This document shows positions 28,201-35,545 of a stretch of DNA of 43,808 nucleotides, piece after piece; positions within the stretch are counted from its first letter, which is position 1, and each line of letters opens with the position of its first letter. The position numbers and the translations under genes were made by a program. The DNA is from Microbacterium sp. MYb72 (GTDB lineage: Bacteria > Actinomycetota > Actinomycetes > Actinomycetales > Microbacteriaceae). The notes beneath the pieces were generated by a model that did no database searches, was not told where the DNA came from, and worked only from the letters and a program-made list of their open reading frames with translations. The stretch spans positions 1 to 43,808 of the forward strand of contig NZ_PCOT01000034.1 of the NCBI RefSeq assembly GCF_002979415.1, given 5' to 3'.

Positions 28201-29626
28201 CGTCTCGGCGAGCGGGGGAGGTGTGCACGCCGGGGGCGAGGTCACCTGGAACCTCGCGAGCATGCCCCTCGGGCAGCAGTTCACGTACACCGTCACGGTG
28301 CGCGTGGACCAGGAGGGCGTGGCGCTCGTGAACCGCTTCGGAGTCGACGGGACGACCCCGGTGACACCGCTGCATCCGTGTGCGGAGCCGAACGACGACG
28401 ATGAGTCCTGCGCGACGACGACGGTGCCCGCGGTGGCCCTCACGTACGCGAAGACGTCCGACCCGGCACCGGGGACGATGGTCAAGGCGGGAGACACGGT
28501 GTCGTACACCGTGACCGTGTCGAACGCCACGGGCTCGCCGTCCACGAGCGGCATCGCGACGGATGACATGTCGGAGGTGCTCGACAAGGCGACCCTGGCG
28601 TCGCCGCCGGTCCTGACGTGTGCGCCGGTCGGCGCCTCGTGCGGGCAGGTCGCGTACACCGCCGGCGATACGGAGCTCGTCTGGAGGTCGACGGCGGGGG
28701 CGCCGCTCGCAGCGCACACGACGGCGACGATCACGTACACGGTGACGCTCGACGACGACGCGAGCGGAACGCTGCGCAACCTCCTCGTCGAGCCCGGCAT
28801 CGCCGTCGAGCATCCGATCCTCAGCGTCGACAAGACGGTCGACAAGGGCGCCGGGTCGCTCGTGAACCCCGGCGATGACGTGAAGTACACGCTGTCGATC
28901 ACGAACAGCGGCGCCGTCGGGAGCGGTCCGTTCTCCGTGTTCGATGACCTGAGCGACGTCGTGGGCAACGCGACGCTCGACGAGGCGTCCATCGCGGTCG
29001 ACCCCGCCGTCGGAGCGGCGGCCTACGATGCCGGCACGCACCATCTCACCTGGACGGGTGCGCTCGCCGCGGGGCAGACGGTGCAGGTCTCCTACACCGT
29101 CACCGTGAACGACGATGCGTTCGGAGAGCTGCGCAACGTCTTCCTCGACAAGACCGTGGTGAACCCGATCTCGGGAACGCTGCAGTGGACCAAGATCGAC
29201 GAGTCGCCTCAGCAGCGCCTCCTGGCGGGCTCGGAGTGGACGCTCCAGGCGCTCGATGAGAACGGCGCGCCGACCGGCATGGTGCTGACGGTCGAGGACT
29301 GCACGGAGCTGCCGTGCTCCGGGCCCGAGAAGGACCCGGCCGGCGGAGCCCTCCGCGTGCCGAACCTCACCCCCGGCGACCACCAGCTCGTCGAGACCAA
29401 GGCTCCGGCCGGCTACGTGCTCGACACGACCGTGCGCACCGTCACCGTGCTCGGCACCGTGCAGGTGACCGTGCTCGACGGGATCGTCAACCAGCAGCAG
29501 GGAGTGCCGGTCCTGCCGTTCACCGGCGGTCTGGGCACAGACCACCTGCTGCTGATCGGGGGCGCGCTGCTTCTGCTCACCTCCGGACTCGTCGTCTGGC
29601 AGATCCGCCGCAGGCGCAGGGCATGA
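25259..29626 (+). CDS. LPXTG-anchored DUF11/SpaA-repeat surface protein, likely pilus tip or adhesin
   Basis: 1455 residues from GTG 25259, which has GAGGGGA eight bases upstream. Signal peptide about 1-45. The exported part is a chain of beta-sandwich repeats: an N-terminal module with paired cysteines, DUF11-type modules near 182-318, 568-690, 727-925 and 935-1050 (each with a 'DTLPAGVTF'-like motif), two isopeptide-type modules (about 1060-1184 and 1184-1300) and a SpaA/Cna-B-like module (1306-1414) with an E-box LVETKAPAGY. It ends in QQGVPVLPFTG (LPFTG 1419-1423), a hydrophobic helix and RRRRRA. The same QQGVPxLPFTG occurs in the pilin next door, so the class C sortase probably joins both. 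No von Willebrand A domain, unlike many Gram-positive tip pilins. Confidence 0.88.
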   Translation: MRAEHLMRRAEDATRRRRAIRALIAMIAVIAVGMGLQTPVAAMADATSRPSISITPLTPSSQPSGTAFGYRVSYTCSNVNASPCADNPTVTIPLGAAANPTWTVAVGANPLITSWTVTGGNLVITLADLTEGVAGTIGITITPPNHTTPNGTSWTLVPTMTFTDGTPTVSAPGVTSTATATPSLDVSKTVEQTFYKPGDTVKYTLWWYCPRSGFGAPGDENLASLRLVDTLPAGLTYLSSSPSATVAGQTLTFDLTAAQLGSSCAAGAGTAVSVTVNARVNANVADNTVLRNVVNGTGTSISGAPVTSSDEVSVTVVSTLPGATVTKRGYGPLLNTVGDNGTYDLNLNGYTSATYPGPWLGRGDANVSTATIYNSAAPSFRIEALYALDVLMPGPGLQSEVVDPVPCTTNVSGSSYSSNAPGTVCTDPAFHPTMVTIWARTTENPQNVGIPSAFAPQARLTDGSIVTLTAGPIPSGAVTLASGPDYRSYFVPASAIGRVAEIILPRTTGMTNTRMNVVIGGYADSRRVAGDILRNQAAISSYAVGATTPYATGTSSVGRIFILDGPQIGVTKYWYAAGPEFRVNSEVMLKGPTTGDLTFVDRFPAGVSFTGPAVLDAYRYGAGAWSNNIPTTTTVTADPVTGETVVTVVVKASTVNGLLPASKGERIRFELHLPSKVQFPGNYVNRATVNLSDPQVNNSICTQGTKVAGTTGAGHQCASSTSFTVNPDPTSDAVRVTKSVRGSLDTAFKSFPAIGYVASAGGNATFRLGWTNKSQQNVGNVVMYDLLPRVGDTGTVAGTVNQQRGSTFRPILTGFSALPAGVTAFYSTSTNPCRPEVLPNAQNAGCVDDWAAVPASPSAALLQTVRALRFVSTATYAFDQGLSIDLTMTTPPLNSVGDVAWNTVATAQTNLASGQPIPPVESAKVGIARQDFSHITIDKVVDKTVANVGDLLTYTVSAVNDGGRDLSDITLRDTLPAGVTFVSASGGGVHAGGEVTWNLASMPLGQQFTYTVTVRVDQEGVALVNRFGVDGTTPVTPLHPCAEPNDDDESCATTTVPAVALTYAKTSDPAPGTMVKAGDTVSYTVTVSNATGSPSTSGIATDDMSEVLDKATLASPPVLTCAPVGASCGQVAYTAGDTELVWRSTAGAPLAAHTTATITYTVTLDDDASGTLRNLLVEPGIAVEHPILSVDKTVDKGAGSLVNPGDDVKYTLSITNSGAVGSGPFSVFDDLSDVVGNATLDEASIAVDPAVGAAAYDAGTHHLTWTGALAAGQTVQVSYTVTVNDDAFGELRNVFLDKTVVNPISGTLQWTKIDESPQQRLLAGSEWTLQALDENGAPTGMVLTVEDCTELPCSGPEKDPAGGALRVPNLTPGDHQLVETKAPAGYVLDTTVRTVTVLGTVQVTVLDGIVNQQQGVPVLPFTGGLGTDHLLLIGGALLLLTSGLVVWQIRRRRRA

Positions 29627-29715
29627 CCGCGCCGCGTCTCACCGACCCACCCGCTCCGCACCAGCGGAGAACCACTCATCCCGCCCACCCAGGGGCGGAC
29701 TCGAAAGGACATCAC

Positions 29716-31320
29716 ATGACCGCACTCACGCACCCGCGGGGGCGCCGGATCCTCGCCATCGGCGCAGCGCTGACGCTCGGCGCGCTCGGCATCCTCGCCA
29801 CGGGCTCGGCCGCGAGCGCCGCCGAGATCGACCCCGACCAGACCGGCTCGATCACCATCCACAAGTTCGCGAACCCCGGCAACGGCGCCGCGAACCCTGA
29901 CGGCACCGGCACGCTGCCCGATACGGAGCCGATCGCCGACGTCGTGTTCGAGGTGTGCGCGATCGACGGCATCGACCTCGTCGACGGCACGAACACGGGA
30001 TGGGATGCGCTCAACGCGATCACCCAGGCCGAGAAGCTCGCCGCCGGCGCCCAGGGCACCGCGACGCTCGGCGCCTACGCGCTGAGCGGCTGCGAGGAGG
30101 TCACTACCAGCGCAGACGGCACCGTGTCCACCGGCGCGCTGCCCGTCGGTCCGTACTTCGTGCGCGAGATCGACGCCCCCGCCGGGGTGATCGCGCCCGC
30201 GATCCCCTTCATCGTCACGGTGCCCACCCCCGCGGTGAACACCGGCATCGCCGGAGCACCGCTCGACGGCGAGTGGGTGTACGACGTCAACGTCTACCCG
30301 AAGAACACGCTCGCCGAGAGCCCGCGCAAGAACGTCGTCCGCCAGGACGACAACGGCGCCGCTCTCGGGGCGCCGGTCACGTACCAGGTGACGACGAAGA
30401 TCCCCGCGCTCGCGGCCGGCGAGACGTACGACGTGTTCGCCATCACCGACACGCTCGACCCCGCCCTCACCCCGAACACCGACCTCTCGACCCTGTCGGT
30501 GGCCGTCGGCGGAGGAGCCGCGTTCGTGCAGGGCGCCGACTACACGGCGACCTGGGCGGGGCAGACGCTCACCGTCTCCTTCACCGCCGCCGGGCTCGCG
30601 AAGCTCGAGGCCGGGCAGAACGTCGTGCTCACCTTCGACGCGGCAGCGAACGCGGTCGGCGAGATCCAGAACCAGGCCTTCGTGAACCTGAACGGCTTCC
30701 AGCTCACCCCCGGTGTCCCGAACGGACCCGGCGGGTCGCCGACCGACATCGTGGAGACGCGATGGGGCAGCCTCACCGTCAAGAAGGTGAACGCCGCCGA
30801 CGCGCAGCAGGGCCTCGCCGGCGCCCGGTTCGAGATCTACATGGGCACCACGGATGCCGCAGGCTGCATCGCCGACATCGACGACCTCAGCGCCGTGACC
30901 GCACCCGGCACGACCTCGCCGCTCGTCGTCTCCTCCGGCGCGGACGGCTCCGTCGTCTTCCCCGGACTCTGGGTCGGCGACACGGAGAAGACCGTCGCCG
31001 CCGACGGCACCGTCAGCGACGTCGCGGCCCCCGGCCACGACTACATGCAGCGCTGCTACGTGCTGAAGGAGATCGCGGCCCCGGCGGGCTTCATCCTCCC
31101 GGCCGGTGCGGCAGCGCTGACCGAGGTCGTCGTCGCTGCGGGCGACAACGGCACCGTCGCGCTGATCGACATCCCGAACACCCAGCAGGGAGTGCCGACC
31201 CTGCCGTTCACCGGAGCCGACGGACAGCTCGCCCTCATGATCGCGGGAGCCGCCCTCGCGGTCATCGCCGTCGGCGGAGTGCTCGTCTCGCGGCGGCGCA
31301 AGGCGGCTGAGGAAGCCTGA
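29716..31320 (+). CDS. Major pilin, SpaH/EbpB-type, LPXTG-anchored
   Basis: 534 residues; ATG 29716 after AAAGGACATCAC. Signal peptide about 1-35. N-terminal pilin domain (36-190), then the pilin motif WVYDVNVYPKN with K196, the lysine to which the next subunit is joined. A middle D2-type isopeptide domain (about 205-355) starts KNVVRQDDNGAALGAPVTYQ. The C-terminal Cna-B-like domain (about 360-485) has an E-box YVLKEIAAPAGF; a second E-box-like YFVREIDAPAGV lies near 155. LPFTG is at 496-500, then a helix and RRRKAAEEA tail. All hallmarks of a sortase-polymerised shaft subunit are present. Paired cysteines may form disulphides. It lies 89 bases after the adhesin. Confidence 0.95.
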   Translation: MTALTHPRGRRILAIGAALTLGALGILATGSAASAAEIDPDQTGSITIHKFANPGNGAANPDGTGTLPDTEPIADVVFEVCAIDGIDLVDGTNTGWDALNAITQAEKLAAGAQGTATLGAYALSGCEEVTTSADGTVSTGALPVGPYFVREIDAPAGVIAPAIPFIVTVPTPAVNTGIAGAPLDGEWVYDVNVYPKNTLAESPRKNVVRQDDNGAALGAPVTYQVTTKIPALAAGETYDVFAITDTLDPALTPNTDLSTLSVAVGGGAAFVQGADYTATWAGQTLTVSFTAAGLAKLEAGQNVVLTFDAAANAVGEIQNQAFVNLNGFQLTPGVPNGPGGSPTDIVETRWGSLTVKKVNAADAQQGLAGARFEIYMGTTDAAGCIADIDDLSAVTAPGTTSPLVVSSGADGSVVFPGLWVGDTEKTVAADGTVSDVAAPGHDYMQRCYVLKEIAAPAGFILPAGAAALTEVVVAAGDNGTVALIDIPNTQQGVPTLPFTGADGQLALMIAGAALAVIAVGGVLVSRRRKAAEEA

Positions 31321-31344
31321 TCGCGGAGACGTGATCGCAGAGAC

Positions 31345-31453
31345 CCCGGGGCGGGGCTGGAGTGTCACCGCCCCGGGCCCGCGCGCCCGCTGATGCAGGG
31401 GTGCATGGCAGCGGGCGCATGAGGCGGCGGGGACGCGGGGCGTCCCCGCCGCC
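31345..31453 (+). terminator. Three consecutive stem-loops between pilin and sortase genes
   Basis: Hairpin 1: CCCGGGGCGG with CCGCCCCGGG (31345-31354, 31368-31377). Hairpin 2: CCCGCTG/CAGCGGG enclosing ATGCA/TGCAT (31386-31415). Hairpin 3: a perfect 13-bp stem GGCGGCGGGGACG (31423-31435) with 31441-31453. They fill most of the 176-bp gap, without T-runs. They could partly terminate transcription or protect the pilin mRNA, keeping sortase below pilin. Confidence 0.65.
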
Positions 31454-31496
31454 GACGCGCTCACGAGAGAATGCGGACGAGAGAGGAGAAGGACAC

Positions 31497-32459
31497 GTGA
31501 ACGATGACGTCACCGCAGCGACGGCGCAGACGCGAGCGCGTCCTCCCCGGAGCGACGCGCGGCGCCGGCCTCGCTGGCGCCCGTCGGTCCTGCTGCTCGT
31601 CACGCTGGCCGCAGCGGTCACGGGAGCGACCGTGTTCGCCTACGCGCCGGCCGCGCAGTGGCTCGCCGACTACAACCAGGCGCTGATCGTCGACGGCTAC
31701 CCGCAGAGCGTCGCCGCCGCTGTGCCAGGGCCCGCAGACCAGCGCGCGGAGGCCCACCGGTACAACGAGGCCCTCTCCGCCGGTGCGATCCTCGCCGCCG
31801 ATGCGAACGTCCCCACCAGTTCCGCGCGCACCGGGCAGGAGTTCGACTACGCGAGCATGCTGCGCACGGACTCGGGCGTCATGTCGCGCATCCAGATCCC
31901 GTCGATCGGCGTGGATCTCCCGATCTATCACGGCACGGACGAGGCCACGCTGCGGAAGGGTGCCGGTCACCTCGAGGGGACGTCCCTGCCCGTCGGCGGC
32001 GCGAGCACGCACGCCGTGATCACCGCGCATCGGGGGTTGCCCGAGGCGGCGATGTTCACCGACCTCGATCGGGTGAAGAAGGGCGACCTGTTCACCCTGA
32101 CGACCTTCGGCGAAGTGCTGACCTATCGTGTGATCGATGCGCGGGTCGTCGATCCCGCCGACACCGAGACCCTCCGCCAGGAGGAAGGGCGCGACCTCGT
32201 CACGCTCGTCACCTGCACCCCGCTGGGCATCAACTCGCACCGCATCCTCGTCACGGGCGAGCGCGAGACGCCGAATCCGCCGCAGTCGGTCGTCGCCGCA
32301 GGAGGGCTCGCGGAGGGCGCAGGATTCCCGTGGTGGGCGGTGGCGTACCTCGCCGCCCTCGTGGTGATCGGGGTGTACGGCTGGTGGGCTGGTCGCTCGA
32401 CCGCCGCGCGGTCTCGGCTGGCGGGTCGCGACGCGCCAGCCGACGCTCCGATGGAGTGA
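31497..32459 (+). CDS. Class C (pilin-polymerising) sortase
   Basis: 320 residues from GTG 31497 with AGGAGAAGGA upstream. The N-terminal helix (about 30-50) and second C-terminal helix (about 279-298) give the two-anchor topology of class C sortases. The catalytic domain spans about 120-258: H178 in ITAHRG, C240 in LVTCTPLG and R249 in NSHRILVTGER. The TLVTCTP and SHRILV blocks match class C enzymes that link pilins by lysine isopeptide bonds. A DPF/DPW-type lid is not obvious before the core. It is third in the adhesin-pilin-sortase order and should polymerise the subunit at 29716. Its 3' end contains a 30-bp palindrome. Confidence 0.94.
   Translation: MNDDVTAATAQTRARPPRSDARRRPRWRPSVLLLVTLAAAVTGATVFAYAPAAQWLADYNQALIVDGYPQSVAAAVPGPADQRAEAHRYNEALSAGAILAADANVPTSSARTGQEFDYASMLRTDSGVMSRIQIPSIGVDLPIYHGTDEATLRKGAGHLEGTSLPVGGASTHAVITAHRGLPEAAMFTDLDRVKKGDLFTLTTFGEVLTYRVIDARVVDPADTETLRQEEGRDLVTLVTCTPLGINSHRILVTGERETPNPPQSVVAAGGLAEGAGFPWWAVAYLAALVVIGVYGWWAGRSTAARSRLAGRDAPADAPME
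32414..32443. repeat. Near-perfect 30-bp palindrome in the 3' end of the sortase gene
   Basis: TCGGCTGGCG (32414-32423) and CGCCAGCCGA (32434-32443) are perfect arms around GGTCGCGACG, itself palindromic but for its outer pair: 14 of 15 base pairs match. It ends 14 bases before GACCGGAATAC and 79 before the regulator 2 start, so it may be an operator buried in coding sequence. Confidence 0.6.
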
Positions 32460-32485
32460 CCGGAATACTGCACGAGCGCTATGCT
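32456..32485 (+). promoter_or_regulatory. Promoter of the regulator 2-kinase pair
   Basis: GTGACC (32456-32461) and TATGCT (32480-32485) with 18 bases between make a plausible promoter overlapping the sortase stop. GACCGGAATAC (32458-32468) is identical to bases 25169-25179 before the adhesin gene. Confidence 0.5.
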
Positions 32486-32522
32486 CAGCTGTGGGGAGAG
32501 CCCACCCGAGGGAGATTTCTTC

Positions 32523-33158
32523 ATGCCCATTCTCGTCGGAATCGTCGAGGATCACCCTGCCACGGTGCTCGGCACCGTGGCGATACTCCGGAAGCACGCT
32601 GACATCGTCGTCGCCGCGACGGGATCGCGCGCTCTGGACCTCCTCTCCAAGGCGTCGAAGCTCGACGTCGTCATGCTCGATCTGGCGCTCTCAGACGGCT
32701 CTTCTCCGACGGAGAACATCCGCACCCTGGCGCCGCTCGGAGCGCAGATCATCGCCTACACCTCCGGTGAGCAGTCGCGTCTCGTCCGCGAGGCCGCGCG
32801 CGCCGGCGCCTCCGGGATGATCCGCAAGTCCGAGCGCATGGAGGTGATCGTCGAGTCGGTGCGTCGCGCAGCCCGGGGCGAGGTCATCGCGTCCCCCGAC
32901 TGGGCGGCGGCGCTCGACGCGGACCGCGAGTTCGTGTCGGCGAGGCTGAGCCCGCGGGAGTCGGAGGTGCTCTCCCTCTATGCGTCGGGGGAGACCGCCG
33001 ACCGCGTGGCGCAGTCCCTGTTCCTGTCGCGGGAGACGGTGCTCGATCACATCCGTCGGATCCGCGCGAAGTACGCGGCCGTCGACCGCGCCGCTCCCAC
33101 GAAGGTCGACCTGTTCCGTCGCGCCATCGAGGACGGGCTCGTCGCGCCGGATCAATGA
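32523..33158 (+). CDS. LuxR/NarL-type response regulator 2, partner of the adjacent kinase
   Basis: 211 residues; ATG 32523 after GAGGGAG. The receiver domain (about 3-115) keeps E9-D10, phosphoacceptor D53 (MLDLALSDGSS), T80 and K102. The LuxR-type helix-turn-helix is about 138-200 with ETVLDHIRRIRAKY, identical to regulator 1 and one residue different from regulator 3. Its stop overlaps the kinase start by ATGA, so this is the cognate pair. Likely regulates pilus promoters, its own promoter, or both (inference from the flanking dyads). Confidence 0.93.
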   Translation: MPILVGIVEDHPATVLGTVAILRKHADIVVAATGSRALDLLSKASKLDVVMLDLALSDGSSPTENIRTLAPLGAQIIAYTSGEQSRLVREAARAGASGMIRKSERMEVIVESVRRAARGEVIASPDWAAALDADREFVSARLSPRESEVLSLYASGETADRVAQSLFLSRETVLDHIRRIRAKYAAVDRAAPTKVDLFRRAIEDGLVAPDQ

Positions 33159-35314
33159 CCGCGCTGCGCGACGAGCTGACGCTCGTCGACCGACGCCTGG
33201 GCCGGATCATCGCGTGGTGCGGCATCCTGAGCACCGTCGCCGCATGGTCTCGCATCCTCCCGCAGATGCCCGAGTTCGCCCCCTGGTGGACGCTCCTCGC
33301 CGCCGTGCCCGTGCTCGTGATCGTGATCCTCGCGGTCGCGGGAGCCACGCTCTCGGCGACCGCGTGCCGTGTGCTCTGGGCGACGACGATCCTCTCGGTC
33401 ACGGCCGCCCAGGCGACGGTCTTCCTCGGCTACCGTGGCGATGACCCCGACGGACTGCGTCCGTGGATCGGTGTTCTCGGCCCGATCGCCGTGTGCCTGA
33501 TGCCGCTGCTCGTGCGCTCCGCCGTCGCCGCCGTCGCGCTCGCGGCGGTGATCCCCTTCGCGATGGCGCTGTCGGGGCTCGTGTTCCTCGGAGCCGTGCC
33601 CGCGACGGCGCTCGCGATGACCCCGATCCACGTCGGCAACATCGCCGTGCTCGCGGCGGTGATGGGCGCGCGGGCGCGACTGCTCCGCCTGGAGCGCGCC
33701 GAGGAGTCGACCCGGCGTCTCGAGTCGCGGCGCGACAGGGCGCAGGAGCGGCTGAGGAGCCAGCGCGCGGTGGCCAGGATCGTCCACGACGAGGTGCTGT
33801 CGGTGCTGACCGCGGCGATGCGTCTTCCCGGGCCGGCGCTCCCCGAGGTGCGGCAGGCGGCGTCGGCGGGGCTGGAGGCGCTCCGCACCGCCATGCGCAT
33901 GCACCCCGGGACCCAGATCGACGTCGAGCGGGAGCTGGAGGCCGAGGACGCCGGACAGGCTCTGGCCCGAGTGGCGCACGGCATCGCCGCCGACGCGGAT
34001 CTGAGCATCGCGATGAGGGCGGGCACGGTCCCCGCCGCGGTGCTGGAGCGCTCGTCGCTCGCGCTGGGGGAGGCGCTCCGCAACAGCGTCCTCCACGCGC
34101 GGAACGGGGGCCCGGCCGTCTCGGTCGACGTCGGGGGAGACGAACTCACGCTCGTGGTCTCCGACCGAGGACCGGGCTTCGATCCGGACGACGTGGCTCC
34201 CGAGCGGATGGGGCTGCGCAACAGCATCCTCGAACGCATGCGCGACCTCCCCGGCGGCACGGCGGACGTGACCTCGGGCGCGGGCGGCACACGCGTCGAG
34301 CTGGGATGGCGGCGCGCTGCGGCGAGGGTGATCGACTCCGGACTGTCCACTCGGATCGCACGGGTCGCGGTCGCCACGCTGTGGGTGACGGGGATCGTGC
34401 AGAGCCTGTTGATCGATCTCTTTCCCGTTCCGAACCCCGCCGTCGGCATCGGATGTTATCTGGTGGCCCTTCTCGGCGCCCTGATGGTCACGGCGCAGCA
34501 TCCCGGCAGGCTGCGCGGCGCGGAGGCGGCGGCGGTCATCGGATGCGCGGTCGTCGTCGCGCTGTGCGTGCTCGCCTACGCCGACATCTTCGACGCTCCC
34601 GCCGGTGAGGTATGGCTGCTGACCTTCGCCTCCTACCTCGTCGCTCTCGTGGCGGCGCGCGGCAATCCGGCCGCAGGCTGCGTCGGCGCCGTCCTGCTCG
34701 TCGGGCTCGTCGTCGCGTGGGGATCCGCGACCGGACAGCCCGCCATCGGGGTCGTGGCCATGGCGACGCCGACCGTGGTCTCCCTGCTGGTCGGTGTCAC
34801 GTGGTTCATCGGCGTCAGCAGGATCTCCGTGCGCGAGTACGGCGTCCGCGCCGCCGCTGTCGAGGCCGCATCGGCGACCGTCTTCGCCGCAGCCGAGCGG
34901 TGGTCGTCACGGCGGGAGCTGTCCGGCATCCGCAGGACCGCCCAGCCCCTGCTCACCGCGCTCGCCTCGGGCGCCGACATCGACGACGCGCTCATCGGGG
35001 AGCTCGCCGCGGCTGAGGGGAGCATCCGCGACCGCATCCGCGCTCCCGGCCTGCACCACCCGGCACTGGTCGCGGCGGTGGATGGCGCACGCCGGAGAGG
35101 CGTGCATGTGCTGCTGCTCGGCGAGGAGACGGCGATGAGGCACCGCCTTCCCGGTGAGCTCGCCACGTCGATCGCGCGACTGGTCGCGGAGGAGGGGGCG
35201 GTCGCGGTCACCGTCAGGGAGGTGCATCGCGACGGCGGTTCCGTGGTGACGGTGGTGCGTGAGCGGGGGGACGGCAGCGTGCAGCGAGAGGAGTTCTCGC
35301 GTGCCGGCGCATGA
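33155..35314 (+). CDS. Histidine kinase with a second membrane domain and a degenerate second kinase-like module
   Basis: 719 residues; ATG 33155 overlaps the regulator 2 stop. Residues 17-175 hold about five or six membrane helices and no clear extracellular sensor domain. A coiled linker (178-205) leads to a HisKA_3-type dimerisation region with H211 in VARIVHDEVLS. The ATPase domain (about 295-385) has an N-box (EALRNSVLHA), DRGPGFD and GLRNSILERM. Normally such kinases end here. This one continues with another four to six helices (about 403-555) and a cytosolic tail (556-719) whose first part (ELSGIRRTAQPLLTALASGA) looks like a dimerisation helix pair without the histidine, and whose second part (ALVAAVDGARRRGVHVLLL, VTVREVHRDGGSVVTVVRE) resembles an ATPase fold without N or G boxes. 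The pseudo-kinase reading is inference. Confidence 0.88.
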   Translation: MTALRDELTLVDRRLGRIIAWCGILSTVAAWSRILPQMPEFAPWWTLLAAVPVLVIVILAVAGATLSATACRVLWATTILSVTAAQATVFLGYRGDDPDGLRPWIGVLGPIAVCLMPLLVRSAVAAVALAAVIPFAMALSGLVFLGAVPATALAMTPIHVGNIAVLAAVMGARARLLRLERAEESTRRLESRRDRAQERLRSQRAVARIVHDEVLSVLTAAMRLPGPALPEVRQAASAGLEALRTAMRMHPGTQIDVERELEAEDAGQALARVAHGIAADADLSIAMRAGTVPAAVLERSSLALGEALRNSVLHARNGGPAVSVDVGGDELTLVVSDRGPGFDPDDVAPERMGLRNSILERMRDLPGGTADVTSGAGGTRVELGWRRAAARVIDSGLSTRIARVAVATLWVTGIVQSLLIDLFPVPNPAVGIGCYLVALLGALMVTAQHPGRLRGAEAAAVIGCAVVVALCVLAYADIFDAPAGEVWLLTFASYLVALVAARGNPAAGCVGAVLLVGLVVAWGSATGQPAIGVVAMATPTVVSLLVGVTWFIGVSRISVREYGVRAAAVEAASATVFAAAERWSSRRELSGIRRTAQPLLTALASGADIDDALIGELAAAEGSIRDRIRAPGLHHPALVAAVDGARRRGVHVLLLGEETAMRHRLPGELATSIARLVAEEGAVAVTVREVHRDGGSVVTVVRERGDGSVQREEFSRAGA

Positions 35315-35318
35315 CGCG

Positions 35319-35372
35319 TCCCCCACTTACGGGGGAAAGACGTCTCGTTCCTTGTGAGCGGAGGGAGTACCG
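35319..35372 (+). promoter_or_regulatory. Composite regulatory site upstream of regulator 3
   Basis: A perfect dyad TCCCCC-ACTTAC-GGGGGA (35319-35336) starts five bases after the kinase stop. GGAGTACCG (35364-35372) follows, its first base 28 positions after the end of the dyad. Both elements match those before the adhesin gene (25126-25181) in order and almost in spacing. Confidence 0.55.
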
Positions 35373-35378
35373 GCAACC

Positions 35379-35463
35379 CTAGAGAGGCGGTTCGTCCGCC
35401 ACGAGGTGACTCTCCTCCCCAGGGTCCCTCTCTAGCTGCGGGGGCGACGTCACCCCCGCAGCT
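35379..35463 (+). terminator. Leader hairpins ending in a strong stem-loop before regulator 3
   Basis: CTAGAGAGG (35379-35387) and CCTCTCTAG (35427-35435) pair over a distance and enclose GGCGG/CCGCC (35386-35400). Next, AGCTGCGGGGG (35434-35444) pairs perfectly with CCCCCGCAGCT (35453-35463) around an eight-base loop, followed by GTCTTGC. The two long stems share two bases, so they may compete. The last stem could end kinase transcripts or attenuate regulator 3. Confidence 0.6.
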
Positions 35464-35545
35464 GTCTTGCAGCGTGAAACGGGGTGTCGGCGCATCTACT
35501 GGGGACTCGCGCCGAGGAAAGTGGTGTGAATTTGTGGGGACCGGA

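Noticed and set aside
26681..29545. A 954-codon minus-strand frame opposite the adhesin
   Set aside because: Mirror frame; no recognisable domain, and the plus strand carries a full LPXTG protein.
35337..35463. A known riboswitch (c-di-GMP, ydaO or cobalamin type) before regulator 3
   Set aside because: The stems are real, but I could not match the conserved core bases of these classes, so I report only hairpins.
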